Positions 26,686 through 34,312 of a stretch of 34,458 bases of DNA are shown here, piece by piece; position 1 is the first letter of the stretch, and each line of letters begins with the position of its first letter. The position numbers and the translations under genes are program-made. The stretch comes from an uncultured Flavobacteriaceae bacterium (GTDB lineage Bacteria; Bacteroidota; Bacteroidia; Flavobacteriales; Flavobacteriaceae): NCBI GenBank assembly GCA_938010765.1, contig CALLVX010000203.1, positions 1 through 34,458 on the forward strand, given 5' to 3'. A model generated the notes under the pieces. That model worked only from the letters and a program-made list of their open reading frames with translations. It made no database searches and was not told the DNA's origin.

Positions 26686-28017
26686 TTAATTTACTGGTAT
26701 CGTTATAATAAATTTGCTTCCCTGGCCCAACTCACTTTCAATTTCAATGGCTCCTTGGTGCGCATCAATGACTTGTTTGGTATAATAAAGTCCTAGGCCC
26801 AACCCCTTTACATTGTGCACATTGCCTGAGGCGACACGATAAAATTTATCGAAAACAGTATGTATATCCTTTTGCGCGATTCCGATTCCGTTGTCTCCGA
26901 TAACAATCTCATAATGGTTGTTCTTCAATCGGGTCGAAATGGTCAACGTTACTTTCTCTTTCCCGTACTTTATGGCATTTTCAAGAATGTTGAACAAGGC
27001 GGTCGTAAACATAAAGGTGTCGATACGTAACATTACTTCCGCTGTTTCAATAGCGCGAGCAATATTCAAATCTTTGCTTTGAACCGACAGTGCAAAGTCG
27101 TCTATCAAGTTTGTAAGGTAAATGTGATCTAACACCTGCTCTTTGTGAAGTACCAGATCTTCAGAACCCAAACTGTTTGTCATTACCTGATCGATTAATT
27201 TTTGCAGTCGATCGTTCTGGCGATCTAAGATTCCAAGAGTACTCTCAAAAGCTTTTGGGGAGTCTAGGATTTCTTTCTTTTTTAAACTTTTAGACGCAAT
27301 GCTCAAAGTAGCCAACGGGGTCTTGAGTTCATGGGTAATGTTATTTATAAAATCCGTTTTTACATCGGCAACCTTTTTTTGTTTGATCAAGTTTTTAATG
27401 GAGTAATAAAAAAGCCCTACCACAAAAACTAATAAGAGAATTGAGCCTGCCAATAACGCGGCCATTCTGCCTAGAACAATCCGTTTCCATTGGGAGATAT
27501 TCATCCGATCCTTGGTCCTCACCATAAACTCAAATGTTTTTTCTATCCCATCTTCTTGCCGGGTATAATCGGATTGCCAGCGGGCCTGACTCACATTGTA
27601 TCCTTCACTTTCTTCAAAATCCTCTCCGAACTTTAAGATGCGGTCGTGATTGGCAAATGGGAATACGGTATCATTGCTAATCGTATCAAAGACTATGACA
27701 GAGTGTAGATTCTTTTTAAACTTGATATCAAAACTTAAATCGGTCTTTTTTAATTCTTCTTCATACAGTTGGTTATACGTACTGTTCAAAGAATCTGTTT
27801 GTTTTTTCAACGCATCTAAAAAGGTTTCTTTCGAAAGGTCTTTAAATCGATATTGCCATAACAACTCCATAAAACGTTGATCCCAAAGGTCATCGATCTC
27901 AACGATGGCTTCCGTTTCATCATCAATTCTGCCAATGGCCGTTCGGGTCTCATTTAAAAATGCGTCTTTCTTAAGTTCATACGTATTGTAGATCAAATAC
28001 GTCTGTATGCTTACCAA
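26686..28017 (-). CDS. Membrane histidine kinase, cognate to the adjacent regulator
   Basis: A sensor domain of about 165 residues precedes a transmembrane segment (about 186-206, ALLAGSILLLVFVVGLFYYS). The HisKA domain has H229 in NNITHELKTPLATLS. The ATPase domain has the N box (N347), DNGIG (375-379), DKFYRV and GLGLGL (405-410). The only standard in-frame start is TTG at 28017, but it lies inside a hydrophobic stretch that should be the first transmembrane helix (NNILIITAIATLFALVSI upstream and across it). An ATG at 28070 is one base out of frame; one extra A in the A6 run (28058-28063) would join it, giving MQQKNNILII. The gene therefore has an unusual start or a 1-base frameshift. Confidence 0.88.
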   Translation of the reverse strand: MVSIQTYLIYNTYELKKDAFLNETRTAIGRIDDETEAIVEIDDLWDQRFMELLWQYRFKDLSKETFLDALKKQTDSLNSTYNQLYEEELKKTDLSFDIKFKKNLHSVIVFDTISNDTVFPFANHDRILKFGEDFEESEGYNVSQARWQSDYTRQEDGIEKTFEFMVRTKDRMNISQWKRIVLGRMAALLAGSILLLVFVVGLFYYSIKNLIKQKKVADVKTDFINNITHELKTPLATLSIASKSLKKKEILDSPKAFESTLGILDRQNDRLQKLIDQVMTNSLGSEDLVLHKEQVLDHIYLTNLIDDFALSVQSKDLNIARAIETAEVMLRIDTFMFTTALFNILENAIKYGKEKVTLTISTRLKNNHYEIVIGDNGIGIAQKDIHTVFDKFYRVASGNVHNVKGLGLGLYYTKQVIDAHQGAIEIESELGQGSKFIITIPVN

Positions 28018-28099
28018 GGCGAACAGGGTTGCGATCGCTGTTATTATGAGTATGTTATTTTTTGTTGCATAATGGCTTGGTTGTTATTCTTCAACACCT

Positions 28100-28107
28100 C
28101 AAAAGTA
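28100..28107 (-). promoter_or_regulatory. Candidate -7 element of the kinase operon
   Basis: TACTTTTG on the - strand matches TAnnTTTG exactly and lies about 30 bases before the out-of-frame ATG at 28070. TTGG at 28131-28128 is 20 bases upstream of it and could serve as a weak -33 element. Confidence 0.5.
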
Positions 28108-28141
28108 TCATAAAGCCTATTCCTCGCCCAACAATTGGGAA

Positions 28142-28161
28142 CCGTTAACCCACCGTTAACG
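28142..28161. promoter_or_regulatory. Response-regulator box near the kinase operon promoter
   Basis: CCGTTAA occurs at 28142-28148 and again at 28153-28159, exactly 11 bp apart; on the - strand this is TTAACGG-TGGG-TTAACGG. It lies just upstream of the presumed -33 region of the kinase operon. The 11-bp direct repeat is characteristic of OmpR/PhoB-type binding. Confidence 0.55.
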
Positions 28162-28240
28162 TTAATAGGTCTTGGAAGCCCCATTAGATAAGGGTTTTAG
28201 TTGCTATGTTAATGCCATTGAGCCTTTCCCAAAAAACACA

Positions 28241-28268
28241 TTAACCTGTCTTTAACCCCCGCTTAACC
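28241..28268 (+). promoter_or_regulatory. Triple TTAACC box, activator site for the DUF5916 gene
   Basis: TTAACC occurs at 28241, 28252 and 28263, three copies at exact 11-bp (one-turn) intervals. The last copy occupies the -33 position of the promoter at 28290, as in PhoB-type activation where the regulator replaces the upstream promoter element. Confidence 0.6.
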
Positions 28269-28289
28269 TGCTTATCCGGCGGGTCGCCA

Positions 28290-28297
28290 GATATTTG
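28290..28297 (+). promoter_or_regulatory. Candidate -7 element of the DUF5916 gene
   Basis: GATATTTG matches TAnnTTTG in all but the first base. It begins 21 bases after the last TTAACC box and lies 48 bases before the DUF5916 start. No TTTG is present at -33, in keeping with a regulator-dependent promoter. Confidence 0.45.
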
Positions 28298-28345
28298 AAT
28301 TGTTCAAAACAAGGCTTGTTTCATAACAACCACAAACCTGTACAG

Positions 28346-30805
28346 ATGAAAACCTTATCAAAAACTACCATCTTACTTATTGTTCTAGTATTTCAAAGTA
28401 TGCTATGTCAAAATATAAAGGCACAGGATAGTCTGCAGCAAATTAGTATTCATCGCAAGACAGGGGTCATTAAAATAGACGGCGCACTAAATGAAGTAGA
28501 TTGGAAATCACAGTTACAGACTTTTACTTTTATACAATCGGCACCGAACAATGGGAAACAAGGATCTCAAAAAACTGAAGTAGCCGTACTATACGATTAC
28601 ACCTACCTGTATGTTTCGGCCAAACTGCATGTCACCGACCGATCTGAAATTAATACGATTTTAACCGCAAGGGACGATTTGGGGAACAGTGATTTTTTCG
28701 GATTGGGCTTGGACCCGTTCGGACTTTCACAAGATGGATATGAATTTTTAGTTACCAGTGCAGGAGTACAGTTCGATCAAAAAATTTCTAATGATGACAA
28801 CTACCCCAACTTTAATGTGGTATGGGAAAGCAAGGTCATTATTGCAGATGATCAATGGACAGTGGAAATGAAAATACCCTTTAACAGTATTCGCTTCCCC
28901 AAAGAGGAATTGAGCAATTTAAGAATTAACTTTCAACGATTTTCGGCATTCACTAATGAGGACACCTATTGGAATCATATTGATATTGAACAAGACGGTT
29001 TTTTGAATCAATTTGGTCGTGGAACCGGCATGTCAAAAATACAACCGCCCCTGAACCTTTCCTTTATTCCTTTTACTTCTGTATTTACCGAAAGTAACCC
29101 TTTCTCTGATGGGCGAGCCACCCAATTAAATGTAGGGATGGATATGAAATATGTTTATGATAACTCTTATACCTTAGATGTTTCCTTGATTCCCGACTTT
29201 AGCCAAGCTCCTTCCGATAATCAAGTATTAAATCTTTCCCCCTTTGAAATTCAATTTAATGAGAACCGACAGTTTTTCGTAGAAGGCACCGAACTTTTCG
29301 ACAAGGGCGGTTACTTTTATTCAAGAAGAATTGGCGGCAGACCCCTAAACAGTAATGTTGTAGAAAGCCAACTCGAAGAAGGCGAGGAGATTATAGAAAA
29401 TCCAATATCATCGAACATCCTAAATCTTATCAAGTTTACTGGAAAATCGGAAAACGGCTTCTCTATTGGGGTACTCAATGGGATTACGAATACAACTTAC
29501 GCCACTGTAGAGAATAATGAAACAAGGGAACTTAGAGAAGTACAGACCAATCCACTATCTAATTATAATGCTGTAGTATTAGACCAGACTTTGAAAAACA
29601 ATTCATCTATTACCTTTTTGAACAATTCGGTCTTGCGAGAGGGCAACGATTACGATGCCAATCTTAGCGCTTTGCTCTTCACCGGTTTCAATAAAAAGCG
29701 AAGCTACTCCCTTAAACTAAGAGCCGCTTTGTCACAACAATATAGCTCGGGAGTGGCAGATATTTTCGGACAAAACTACTATGCCGCCCTAGAAAAAATA
29801 AGCGGTACTTGGAATATTGGGATACGGGCAGAATTGCACGATGATACCTTCGATTCGAATGACTTTGGATTTCTCCCAAGAAACAATCGATTGAATTTTA
29901 CCAACTATATTACCTACAAAAAGTTTAATCCGGAAAAGACGTTTAATTACTATCAACTTAGGGGGCTTTTTCTAAAACAATACTACTATTCATTAATGGA
30001 GGAAGAAGTTGCTTTATATGATGTTGAATTTTTTGGACAATTAAAAAATAACATGAATCTTATTGCAGGGGTACAATATCGCGAACCTAGTGCTAGTTTT
30101 TTCGAGGCCCGCACTCCTGACCAGCCTTTTAATCGTCCCGCAATCTTTCAGACGTTCTTGGAGGTGCAGACAAATTCAAATAAACTTATTTACTTCGCTT
30201 CCTATTTAGAAACCAGAAATTATACAAACTCGGATACCTTTACCTATAGTATTGATTGGGGATACGGTTTAACCGCTAACATAGGGCAACATTTAAGCGT
30301 AACACTCGATCAAAGTTTAGAGTACATGGATGCCAATCACGGGTATATGACCCGTTTAGATGGTCAAGTGCTTATCGGAAAACGCAACATTCAAGAATGG
30401 AGCAATCAATTGCAAATTTCATATGTATTCAACCTTAAGTTAAGCACCAATCTTCGTTTGCGACACTACTGGAGCCAAGTGAACTACATGGACCAGTTTT
30501 CTTTGGCTCCTAACGGAAATTTACAAGGGAATGACTTAGCCATAGTTGTCGATGATTTTGATACCAATTACAATAATTTTCTTGGCGAACTTTCTGCAAA
30601 GTGGCAATTTGCACCCGCAAGTGAACTAAGTTTTTTCTGGAGGTACGGTACCGAGAGTTTTACCGATATGTTGAATTCTAACTATGGGAACAACCTTGCA
30701 AACACCTTAAATACAGATAACAGCAGTACCATCTCTCTAAAAATGACTTACTTTCTAGATTTTAACCAGATGCGTTCAAAAAAAGGGGGGAAAAACAGAA
30801 AGTAA
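28346..30805 (+). CDS. DUF5916 outer-membrane protein with CBM9-like N-terminal domain
   Basis: The 819-residue protein starts at MKTLSKTTILL, chosen because it gives a normal signal peptide ending NIKAQ; an ATG 51 bases upstream adds a polar extension. Residues about 30-220 form a CBM9/DOMON-like beta-sandwich (IKIDGALNEVDW, VAVLYDYTYLYVSAK, WTVEMKIPFNSIRF). The rest (about 235-819) matches DUF5916, rich in alternating strands and probably a beta-barrel (SLIPDFSQAPSDNQVLNLSP, FNENRQFFVEGTELF). Such proteins are often near peptidase or carbohydrate genes, but their function is unknown. The gene is divergent from the kinase operon, and triple TTAACC boxes at its promoter suggest control by that system. 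Confidence 0.87.
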   Translation: MKTLSKTTILLIVLVFQSMLCQNIKAQDSLQQISIHRKTGVIKIDGALNEVDWKSQLQTFTFIQSAPNNGKQGSQKTEVAVLYDYTYLYVSAKLHVTDRSEINTILTARDDLGNSDFFGLGLDPFGLSQDGYEFLVTSAGVQFDQKISNDDNYPNFNVVWESKVIIADDQWTVEMKIPFNSIRFPKEELSNLRINFQRFSAFTNEDTYWNHIDIEQDGFLNQFGRGTGMSKIQPPLNLSFIPFTSVFTESNPFSDGRATQLNVGMDMKYVYDNSYTLDVSLIPDFSQAPSDNQVLNLSPFEIQFNENRQFFVEGTELFDKGGYFYSRRIGGRPLNSNVVESQLEEGEEIIENPISSNILNLIKFTGKSENGFSIGVLNGITNTTYATVENNETRELREVQTNPLSNYNAVVLDQTLKNNSSITFLNNSVLREGNDYDANLSALLFTGFNKKRSYSLKLRAALSQQYSSGVADIFGQNYYAALEKISGTWNIGIRAELHDDTFDSNDFGFLPRNNRLNFTNYITYKKFNPEKTFNYYQLRGLFLKQYYYSLMEEEVALYDVEFFGQLKNNMNLIAGVQYREPSASFFEARTPDQPFNRPAIFQTFLEVQTNSNKLIYFASYLETRNYTNSDTFTYSIDWGYGLTANIGQHLSVTLDQSLEYMDANHGYMTRLDGQVLIGKRNIQEWSNQLQISYVFNLKLSTNLRLRHYWSQVNYMDQFSLAPNGNLQGNDLAIVVDDFDTNYNNFLGELSAKWQFAPASELSFFWRYGTESFTDMLNSNYGNNLANTLNTDNSSTISLKMTYFLDFNQMRSKKGGKNRK

Positions 30806-30826
30806 CCGAAGCGATGTATGCAGTTC

Positions 30827-30919
30827 ATCGCACATACAAAACACTTGGTAGCATACACAACACTTTCTGCTTGGCACACAACAATAATTTAGATATCATT
30901 AAAAGTGGTGGTAAGTTTA
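30827..30919 (+). promoter_or_regulatory. Heptamer-repeat promoter, small RNA copy D
   Basis: ATCG (30827), CACAACA (30856-30862), CACAACA (30877-30883) and TAAGTTTA (30912-30919) again show 29, 21 and 35 bp spacings. TTAG at -33 is 19 bases upstream of the -7 element. The ATCG box lies in a small inverted repeat (GCGATG at 30811, CATCGC at 30826). Confidence 0.68.
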
Positions 30920-30924
30920 CACTG

Positions 30925-31034
30925 TAATAAAGCGAAAGAGTAGATTCCCAAATCGAACCTTAGCCCAAATAAAATACCAAACCAAATTAGACCAAACCTA
31001 CTTAACAAAAGCCCTGGATAACACCGGGGCTTTT
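30925..31034 (+). ncRNA. Putative small RNA, family copy D
   Basis: This is the shortest copy, about 110 nt, A/C-rich and apparently unstructured before the terminator. It has CCCAAATCG, CCTTAGCC and CCAAAT-N7-AACCTACTT followed by AACAAAA. It lies after the DUF5916 gene and directly upstream of copy E. No credible ORF is present. Confidence 0.55.
31008..31034 (+). terminator. Terminator of small RNA copy D
   Basis: AAAGCCCTGG and CCGGGGCTTT form a 10-bp stem with one T-G pair around a 6-base loop. The T run after it is short (one extra T). Confidence 0.7.
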
Positions 31035-31076
31035 AAATGTACTTTATTAAAGACTCCTCTTTTTCCAGTGTATTTC

Positions 31077-31170
31077 ATCGATGAAACAATGCATTTTAAC
31101 TTGTTTCACAACATCTTTGGTCGTATTCACAACAAAAATTTAGCCTCCCTTGCATTTGCTCCTACATTCG
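31077..31170 (+). promoter_or_regulatory. Heptamer-repeat promoter, small RNA copy E
   Basis: ATCGA (31077) is centred in the 12-bp palindrome TTCATCGATGAA. CACAACA follows at 31107-31113 and 31128-31134, and the -7-like TACATTCG at 31163-31170. Heptamer spacing (21) and -7 distance (35) match the other copies; the ATCGA distance is 30 instead of 29. TTAG is 19 bases upstream of the -7 element. Confidence 0.62.
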
Positions 31171-31175
31171 TCTTG

Positions 31176-31327
31176 TATTTAAGATTTAGTGTTTGTAATA
31201 CCTTTTAGGTATTTGGATTTGCCCAAATCTGCATATGACTTTATTAGTTCGATTTTAATTGACTGTGCAACCAAATGTAACGAATCCTACTTAACAAAAA
31301 AACGCCCCGAGACTGTCGGGGCGTTTT
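31176..31327 (+). ncRNA. Putative small RNA, family copy E
   Basis: An about 152-nt region lies between promoter and terminator in the gap before the convergent DUF3078 gene. It carries GCCCAAATC and CCAAAT-N7-ATCCTACTT followed by AACAAAA. An ATGTAAC start-stop element overlaps the CCAAAT box, as in copies A and B. The middle is less conserved than in A and C. No credible ORF is present. Confidence 0.52.
31301..31327. terminator. Terminator of small RNA copy E, possibly also of the DUF3078 gene
   Basis: AACGCCCCGA and TCGGGGCGTT form a perfect 10-bp stem around GACTG. T or A runs flank both sides, so it can act in either direction. It lies 38 bases past the DUF3078 stop. Confidence 0.85.
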
Positions 31328-31364
31328 ACTTTTCAGCAATTTCTTACCGGTATTTTAGTATTCC

Positions 31365-32300
31365 TTAGAATGCATAGTTCAAGCCGAACATCCAATAGCT
31401 TTGTGTTGGGCTATCAACATTATCAAAAGTAGGAGGCGTGGTTCCTGCATCTACGGCAGAAGCAATTCCTGCAGCTAAAGCTTCTTGCTTGTTTCCTCTT
31501 AAGCCAAATTCAAAACCAACTCCGATTCCTTTCCATAGTGTATATCCAAAAGAGTTGACCCAGGTCCAGTTACTCAAATCACCACTCTTATAACTTTGGA
31601 AGGTAGAGAAGTTCGTTTTGAAGCTTACCGCTCCTAGTTGCTTCGTATAGTCAACCACAATTTTTGCCCCAGTAGATGATTCATAAACCGCGTCGTTTTT
31701 TGCAAACACGAAGTTGTAGTTCAACGGGTGAATCACCACTACCATATCGGTAATGGGCGTCCAAGTAGCACCAATACCAATATCTAGATAGCCAGGATCA
31801 TTGAAATTGTTGATGATAGATGAACGGTATTCCCCTAAGGCGGAGATGGCGAACTTTTCACTCAATTTATATCCGTATAATGAGGTAATATTGAATACAT
31901 CGGTAGTACCATTAAAATCCTCGCTATCGTTAGGGTTGTTCTTATCATCCAACTTTACCCATTGCAAGTTTACATTGGCACCGTTTCTCCAGAAAAATTT
32001 CTCCTTATCCAAATTGGCAAAAGCGTTAATAGTCACACCAATGTTTCCTGCATTATTATCAGGTGTACCCTGCGAATACCAATTACTAAAGCTAGATATA
32101 TTGGCGCCGATAGTACCGAACGCACCTTTTTTCCATCCTGGAAAAGCGTCTATTTGTCCTTGAAGCGCATCGACTCTACCTTGAATTGCGGCAACAGAAT
32201 CCTTTTTCGCAGCCTGTTCGGTTTTCAACTCATCGATCGTTTGTCCAAAAGAGATTGTCATTGAAAACAAGGCAACCCCTAATGTTGTAAGTCTTTTCAT
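31365..32300 (-). CDS. DUF3078 outer-membrane protein
   Basis: The 311-residue protein has a signal peptide ending TISFGQ. A short coiled-coil stretch follows (about 22-52, LKTEQAAKKDSVAAIQGRVD), then a beta-rich region to a C-terminal aromatic residue (WMFGLNYAF), as in outer-membrane barrels. FGTIGANISSFSNWYSQGTPDN and the repeated strand pattern fit DUF3078. The function is unknown. In Flavobacteriaceae it is often found next to DUF2480 and suf genes, as here; the 101-base gap upstream suggests its own promoter. Confidence 0.85.
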   Translation of the reverse strand: MKRLTTLGVALFSMTISFGQTIDELKTEQAAKKDSVAAIQGRVDALQGQIDAFPGWKKGAFGTIGANISSFSNWYSQGTPDNNAGNIGVTINAFANLDKEKFFWRNGANVNLQWVKLDDKNNPNDSEDFNGTTDVFNITSLYGYKLSEKFAISALGEYRSSIINNFNDPGYLDIGIGATWTPITDMVVVIHPLNYNFVFAKNDAVYESSTGAKIVVDYTKQLGAVSFKTNFSTFQSYKSGDLSNWTWVNSFGYTLWKGIGVGFEFGLRGNKQEALAAGIASAVDAGTTPPTFDNVDSPTQSYWMFGLNYAF

Positions 32301-32341
32301 ACTTTAAAATATTAAATGTTAGTGTTTATAGTTTATTTTCC

Positions 32342-32353
32342 TATACTAGTATA
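32342..32353. promoter_or_regulatory. Palindrome upstream of the DUF3078 gene
   Basis: TATACTAGTATA is a perfect 12-bp palindrome 42-53 bases before the DUF3078 start. It could be an operator; no matching -7 element is clear nearby. Confidence 0.25.
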
Positions 32354-32401
32354 AGACACACAAAAATAGTAATTGTCACTTAGTTCGCTAACATATCTCG
32401 T

Positions 32402-32908
32402 CTATTTTCTTTTGAAGAGGGGTACTGAAGAGCATGCTTCCCCATACATCAGGGACTTTACAACAGTTTGTAATTTGGCACTTACCCAGATGTAGGCGTT
32501 GGGCGGAACTGGTTTTTTACTACAGCCTTTTACGATTACTAGCTTATCTTGATATTCGGAGACATCTAGTTTTTCAATAATCTCTTGGTAAAGAGCGGTT
32601 TCCAATTGTTCCATGGAACCTTGAACAATTTTTATTGCAAAAGGACTCAATTTGGCCGTCAATAACATATAGGCCCAGCCTGGTACAATCGCATCGGTAG
32701 AACAATCTATGCATACATATGCATCTTTGTATATGCCCCAATCATATGCCGCTACAAAACCCCTAAATTCTTTTTCCCTAAGGATAAGACCTTCATAGAG
32801 CCAATCTTTGATATCTAGTACCATCCGTTTTCCTTCTGGATAGTATGTTTCAAGATCAAAGGTGACGAGTTTGCTCTCCGCTACGCGATTTACGATTTCT
32901 TCGGACAT
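32402..32908 (-). CDS. DUF2480 family protein
   Basis: The 168-residue cytosolic protein of unknown function is recognised as DUF2480 by its start (EEIVNRVAESKLVTFDLE) and by AYVCIDCSTDAIVPGWAYMLL and GCSKKPVPPNAYIWVSAKLQ. The family is restricted largely to Bacteroidota and commonly sits with Fe-S assembly genes. Here it follows the DUF59 gene by 41 bases. Conserved cysteines (CIDC, GCSKK) are compatible with a metal-related role, but this is inference. Confidence 0.85.
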   Translation of the reverse strand: MSEEIVNRVAESKLVTFDLETYYPEGKRMVLDIKDWLYEGLILREKEFRGFVAAYDWGIYKDAYVCIDCSTDAIVPGWAYMLLTAKLSPFAIKIVQGSMEQLETALYQEIIEKLDVSEYQDKLVIVKGCSKKPVPPNAYIWVSAKLQTVVKSLMYGEACSSVPLFKRK

Positions 32909-32949
32909 ATCTTGCTAATAGGAAAATTTCTGCCAAGGTGATGATACGA

Positions 32950-33282
32950 TTAAAGTAAGCCCAACTCTAACTTGGCTTCTTCACTCATTAAATCCTGTGT
33001 CCAAGGGGGGTCGAAGGTTATCTCTACTTCGGCATCTTTCACCAAATTCAATGATTTTACCTTTTCCTCTACCTCAACCGGTAAGGTCTCGGCGACCGGA
33101 CAATTGGGCGAGGTCAGTGTCATCATTATCTTTACATCGTTCTCTTCATTGACAAGCACATCATAAATCAAACCCAATTCATAGATATCTACAGGAATTT
33201 CCGGATCGTAAATGGTTTTTAACACCTTTACGATTTTTTCCCCTAACTCTCTTGTATCTACTTCCGCTGTTTCTTCGCTCAT
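32950..33282 (-). CDS. DUF59/MIP18 family Fe-S assembly protein (SufT-like)
   Basis: The 110-residue protein is a single DUF59 domain with the hallmark YDPEIPVDIYELGLIYDV (25-42) and the active-site-like cysteine C61 in LTSPNCPVAETLP, followed by VEITFDPPW. Family members help mature Fe-S proteins. The gene starts 10 bases after sufE, so it belongs to the same transcript and to the SUF pathway. Confidence 0.92.
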   Translation of the reverse strand: MSEETAEVDTRELGEKIVKVLKTIYDPEIPVDIYELGLIYDVLVNEENDVKIMMTLTSPNCPVAETLPVEVEEKVKSLNLVKDAEVEITFDPPWTQDLMSEEAKLELGLL

Positions 33283-33292
33283 TATTTTGTTG

Positions 33293-33715
33293 TTAATTCA
33301 ATTGTGTTTGGTACGCCACGGCATATAACTTCAACTGCTTGATCATACTTACCAACCCATTCGCCCTAGTTGGGCTTAAGTGTTCTTTTAAACCAATTTC
33401 GTCTATAAACTGGGTATCCGCATCGATAATGTCCTGTGGTTTTTGATTGCTGAATGCCCGAATCAAAATGGCGATGATACCTTTCGTAATGATTGCATCA
33501 CTATCGGCCGTAAAAACCAATTTATCATCGTTTAATTCCGCATGTACCCATACCTTGCTTTGACATCCTTTTATAATATTATCCTCGGTTTTATACTGTT
33601 CGTTGATCAAGGGCAACGACTTACCCAAATCGATCATGTATTCGTAGCGTTGCATCCAATCATCGAACATCGAAAATTCATCTACGATCTCGTCTTGTAT
33701 CTCCTTAATCACCAT
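33293..33715 (-). CDS. sufE: Cysteine desulfuration protein SufE
   Basis: The 140-residue protein accepts persulfide sulfur from the cysteine desulfurase SufS and passes it to the Fe-S scaffold. The acceptor cysteine is C51 in IIKGCQSKVW, and LIRAFSNQKPQDI and LSPTRANGLVSM are typical. No sufS or sufBCD is in this window; they could lie beyond the right edge or elsewhere. It is cotranscribed with the DUF59 gene and probably with the secreted-protein gene 37 bases upstream. Confidence 0.95.
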   Translation of the reverse strand: MVIKEIQDEIVDEFSMFDDWMQRYEYMIDLGKSLPLINEQYKTEDNIIKGCQSKVWVHAELNDDKLVFTADSDAIITKGIIAILIRAFSNQKPQDIIDADTQFIDEIGLKEHLSPTRANGLVSMIKQLKLYAVAYQTQLN

Positions 33716-33752
33716 TCACATATTTTACACAAAAATACGACAAGCACGTCAG

Positions 33753-34187
33753 CTATTCAACAGTTTCTGTCAATGCCAACATTTTATCTATCAATGGCTT
33801 TAATTCTTTGGGAGGATTTCCGTCATCAAAGGTGCCGGACTGGTATATCGTATCGTCTTTTTCAATTTTCAAAATTGCTATCGCCGCGCGATCCGAATAA
33901 TTTCCAGTAGATGGTGGTTCTAAATTTTGCATTGCTTTTAAATCGATTTTTTTGGTCAGTTTTAAAAGCATCGCCCAGTCACTATCTCGCATCAAAGTCA
34001 CGTCGGTATTCTTGGAATGGCCTTTGGTGGTTACAGAAATAACTTCAATGGTTGCGTTGCATTCAAAGAATGATCCTCTGGTATGCGCCTCATAGGTTAT
34101 TGAACCAATGGTCGTTGTCATTTCTTTGTGTTGAGGGCTTCCATTGTTCAGAAAAAACAGTGCTAGAATGAATATTATAGTTTTCAT
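33753..34187 (-). CDS. Small secreted protein of unknown function
   Basis: The 144-residue protein starts at MKTIIFILALFF, chosen because it begins a signal peptide; the upstream in-frame ATG adds an unlikely polar segment. The mature part (ITYEAHTRGSFFECNATIEV, MRDSDWAMLLKLTKKIDL, AAIAILKIEKDDTIYQSGTFDDG) looks like one compact alpha/beta domain often found near flavobacterial suf genes. The family name is not recognised. It lies 37 bases upstream of sufE and could lead that operon. Confidence 0.75.
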   Translation of the reverse strand: MKTIIFILALFFLNNGSPQHKEMTTTIGSITYEAHTRGSFFECNATIEVISVTTKGHSKNTDVTLMRDSDWAMLLKLTKKIDLKAMQNLEPPSTGNYSDRAAIAILKIEKDDTIYQSGTFDDGNPPKELKPLIDKMLALTETVE

Positions 34188-34312
34188 TGGGGTATTGCTT
34201 TTTATTATGATACGAAAAAAAGACACCATTAAGCCAGTCATGGTCGGAAGAAATTCTGGCCATTTTTTTTAAGTTTCAAAATGGTCTAAATTTCCTTCAC
34301 AGACTACAACGA

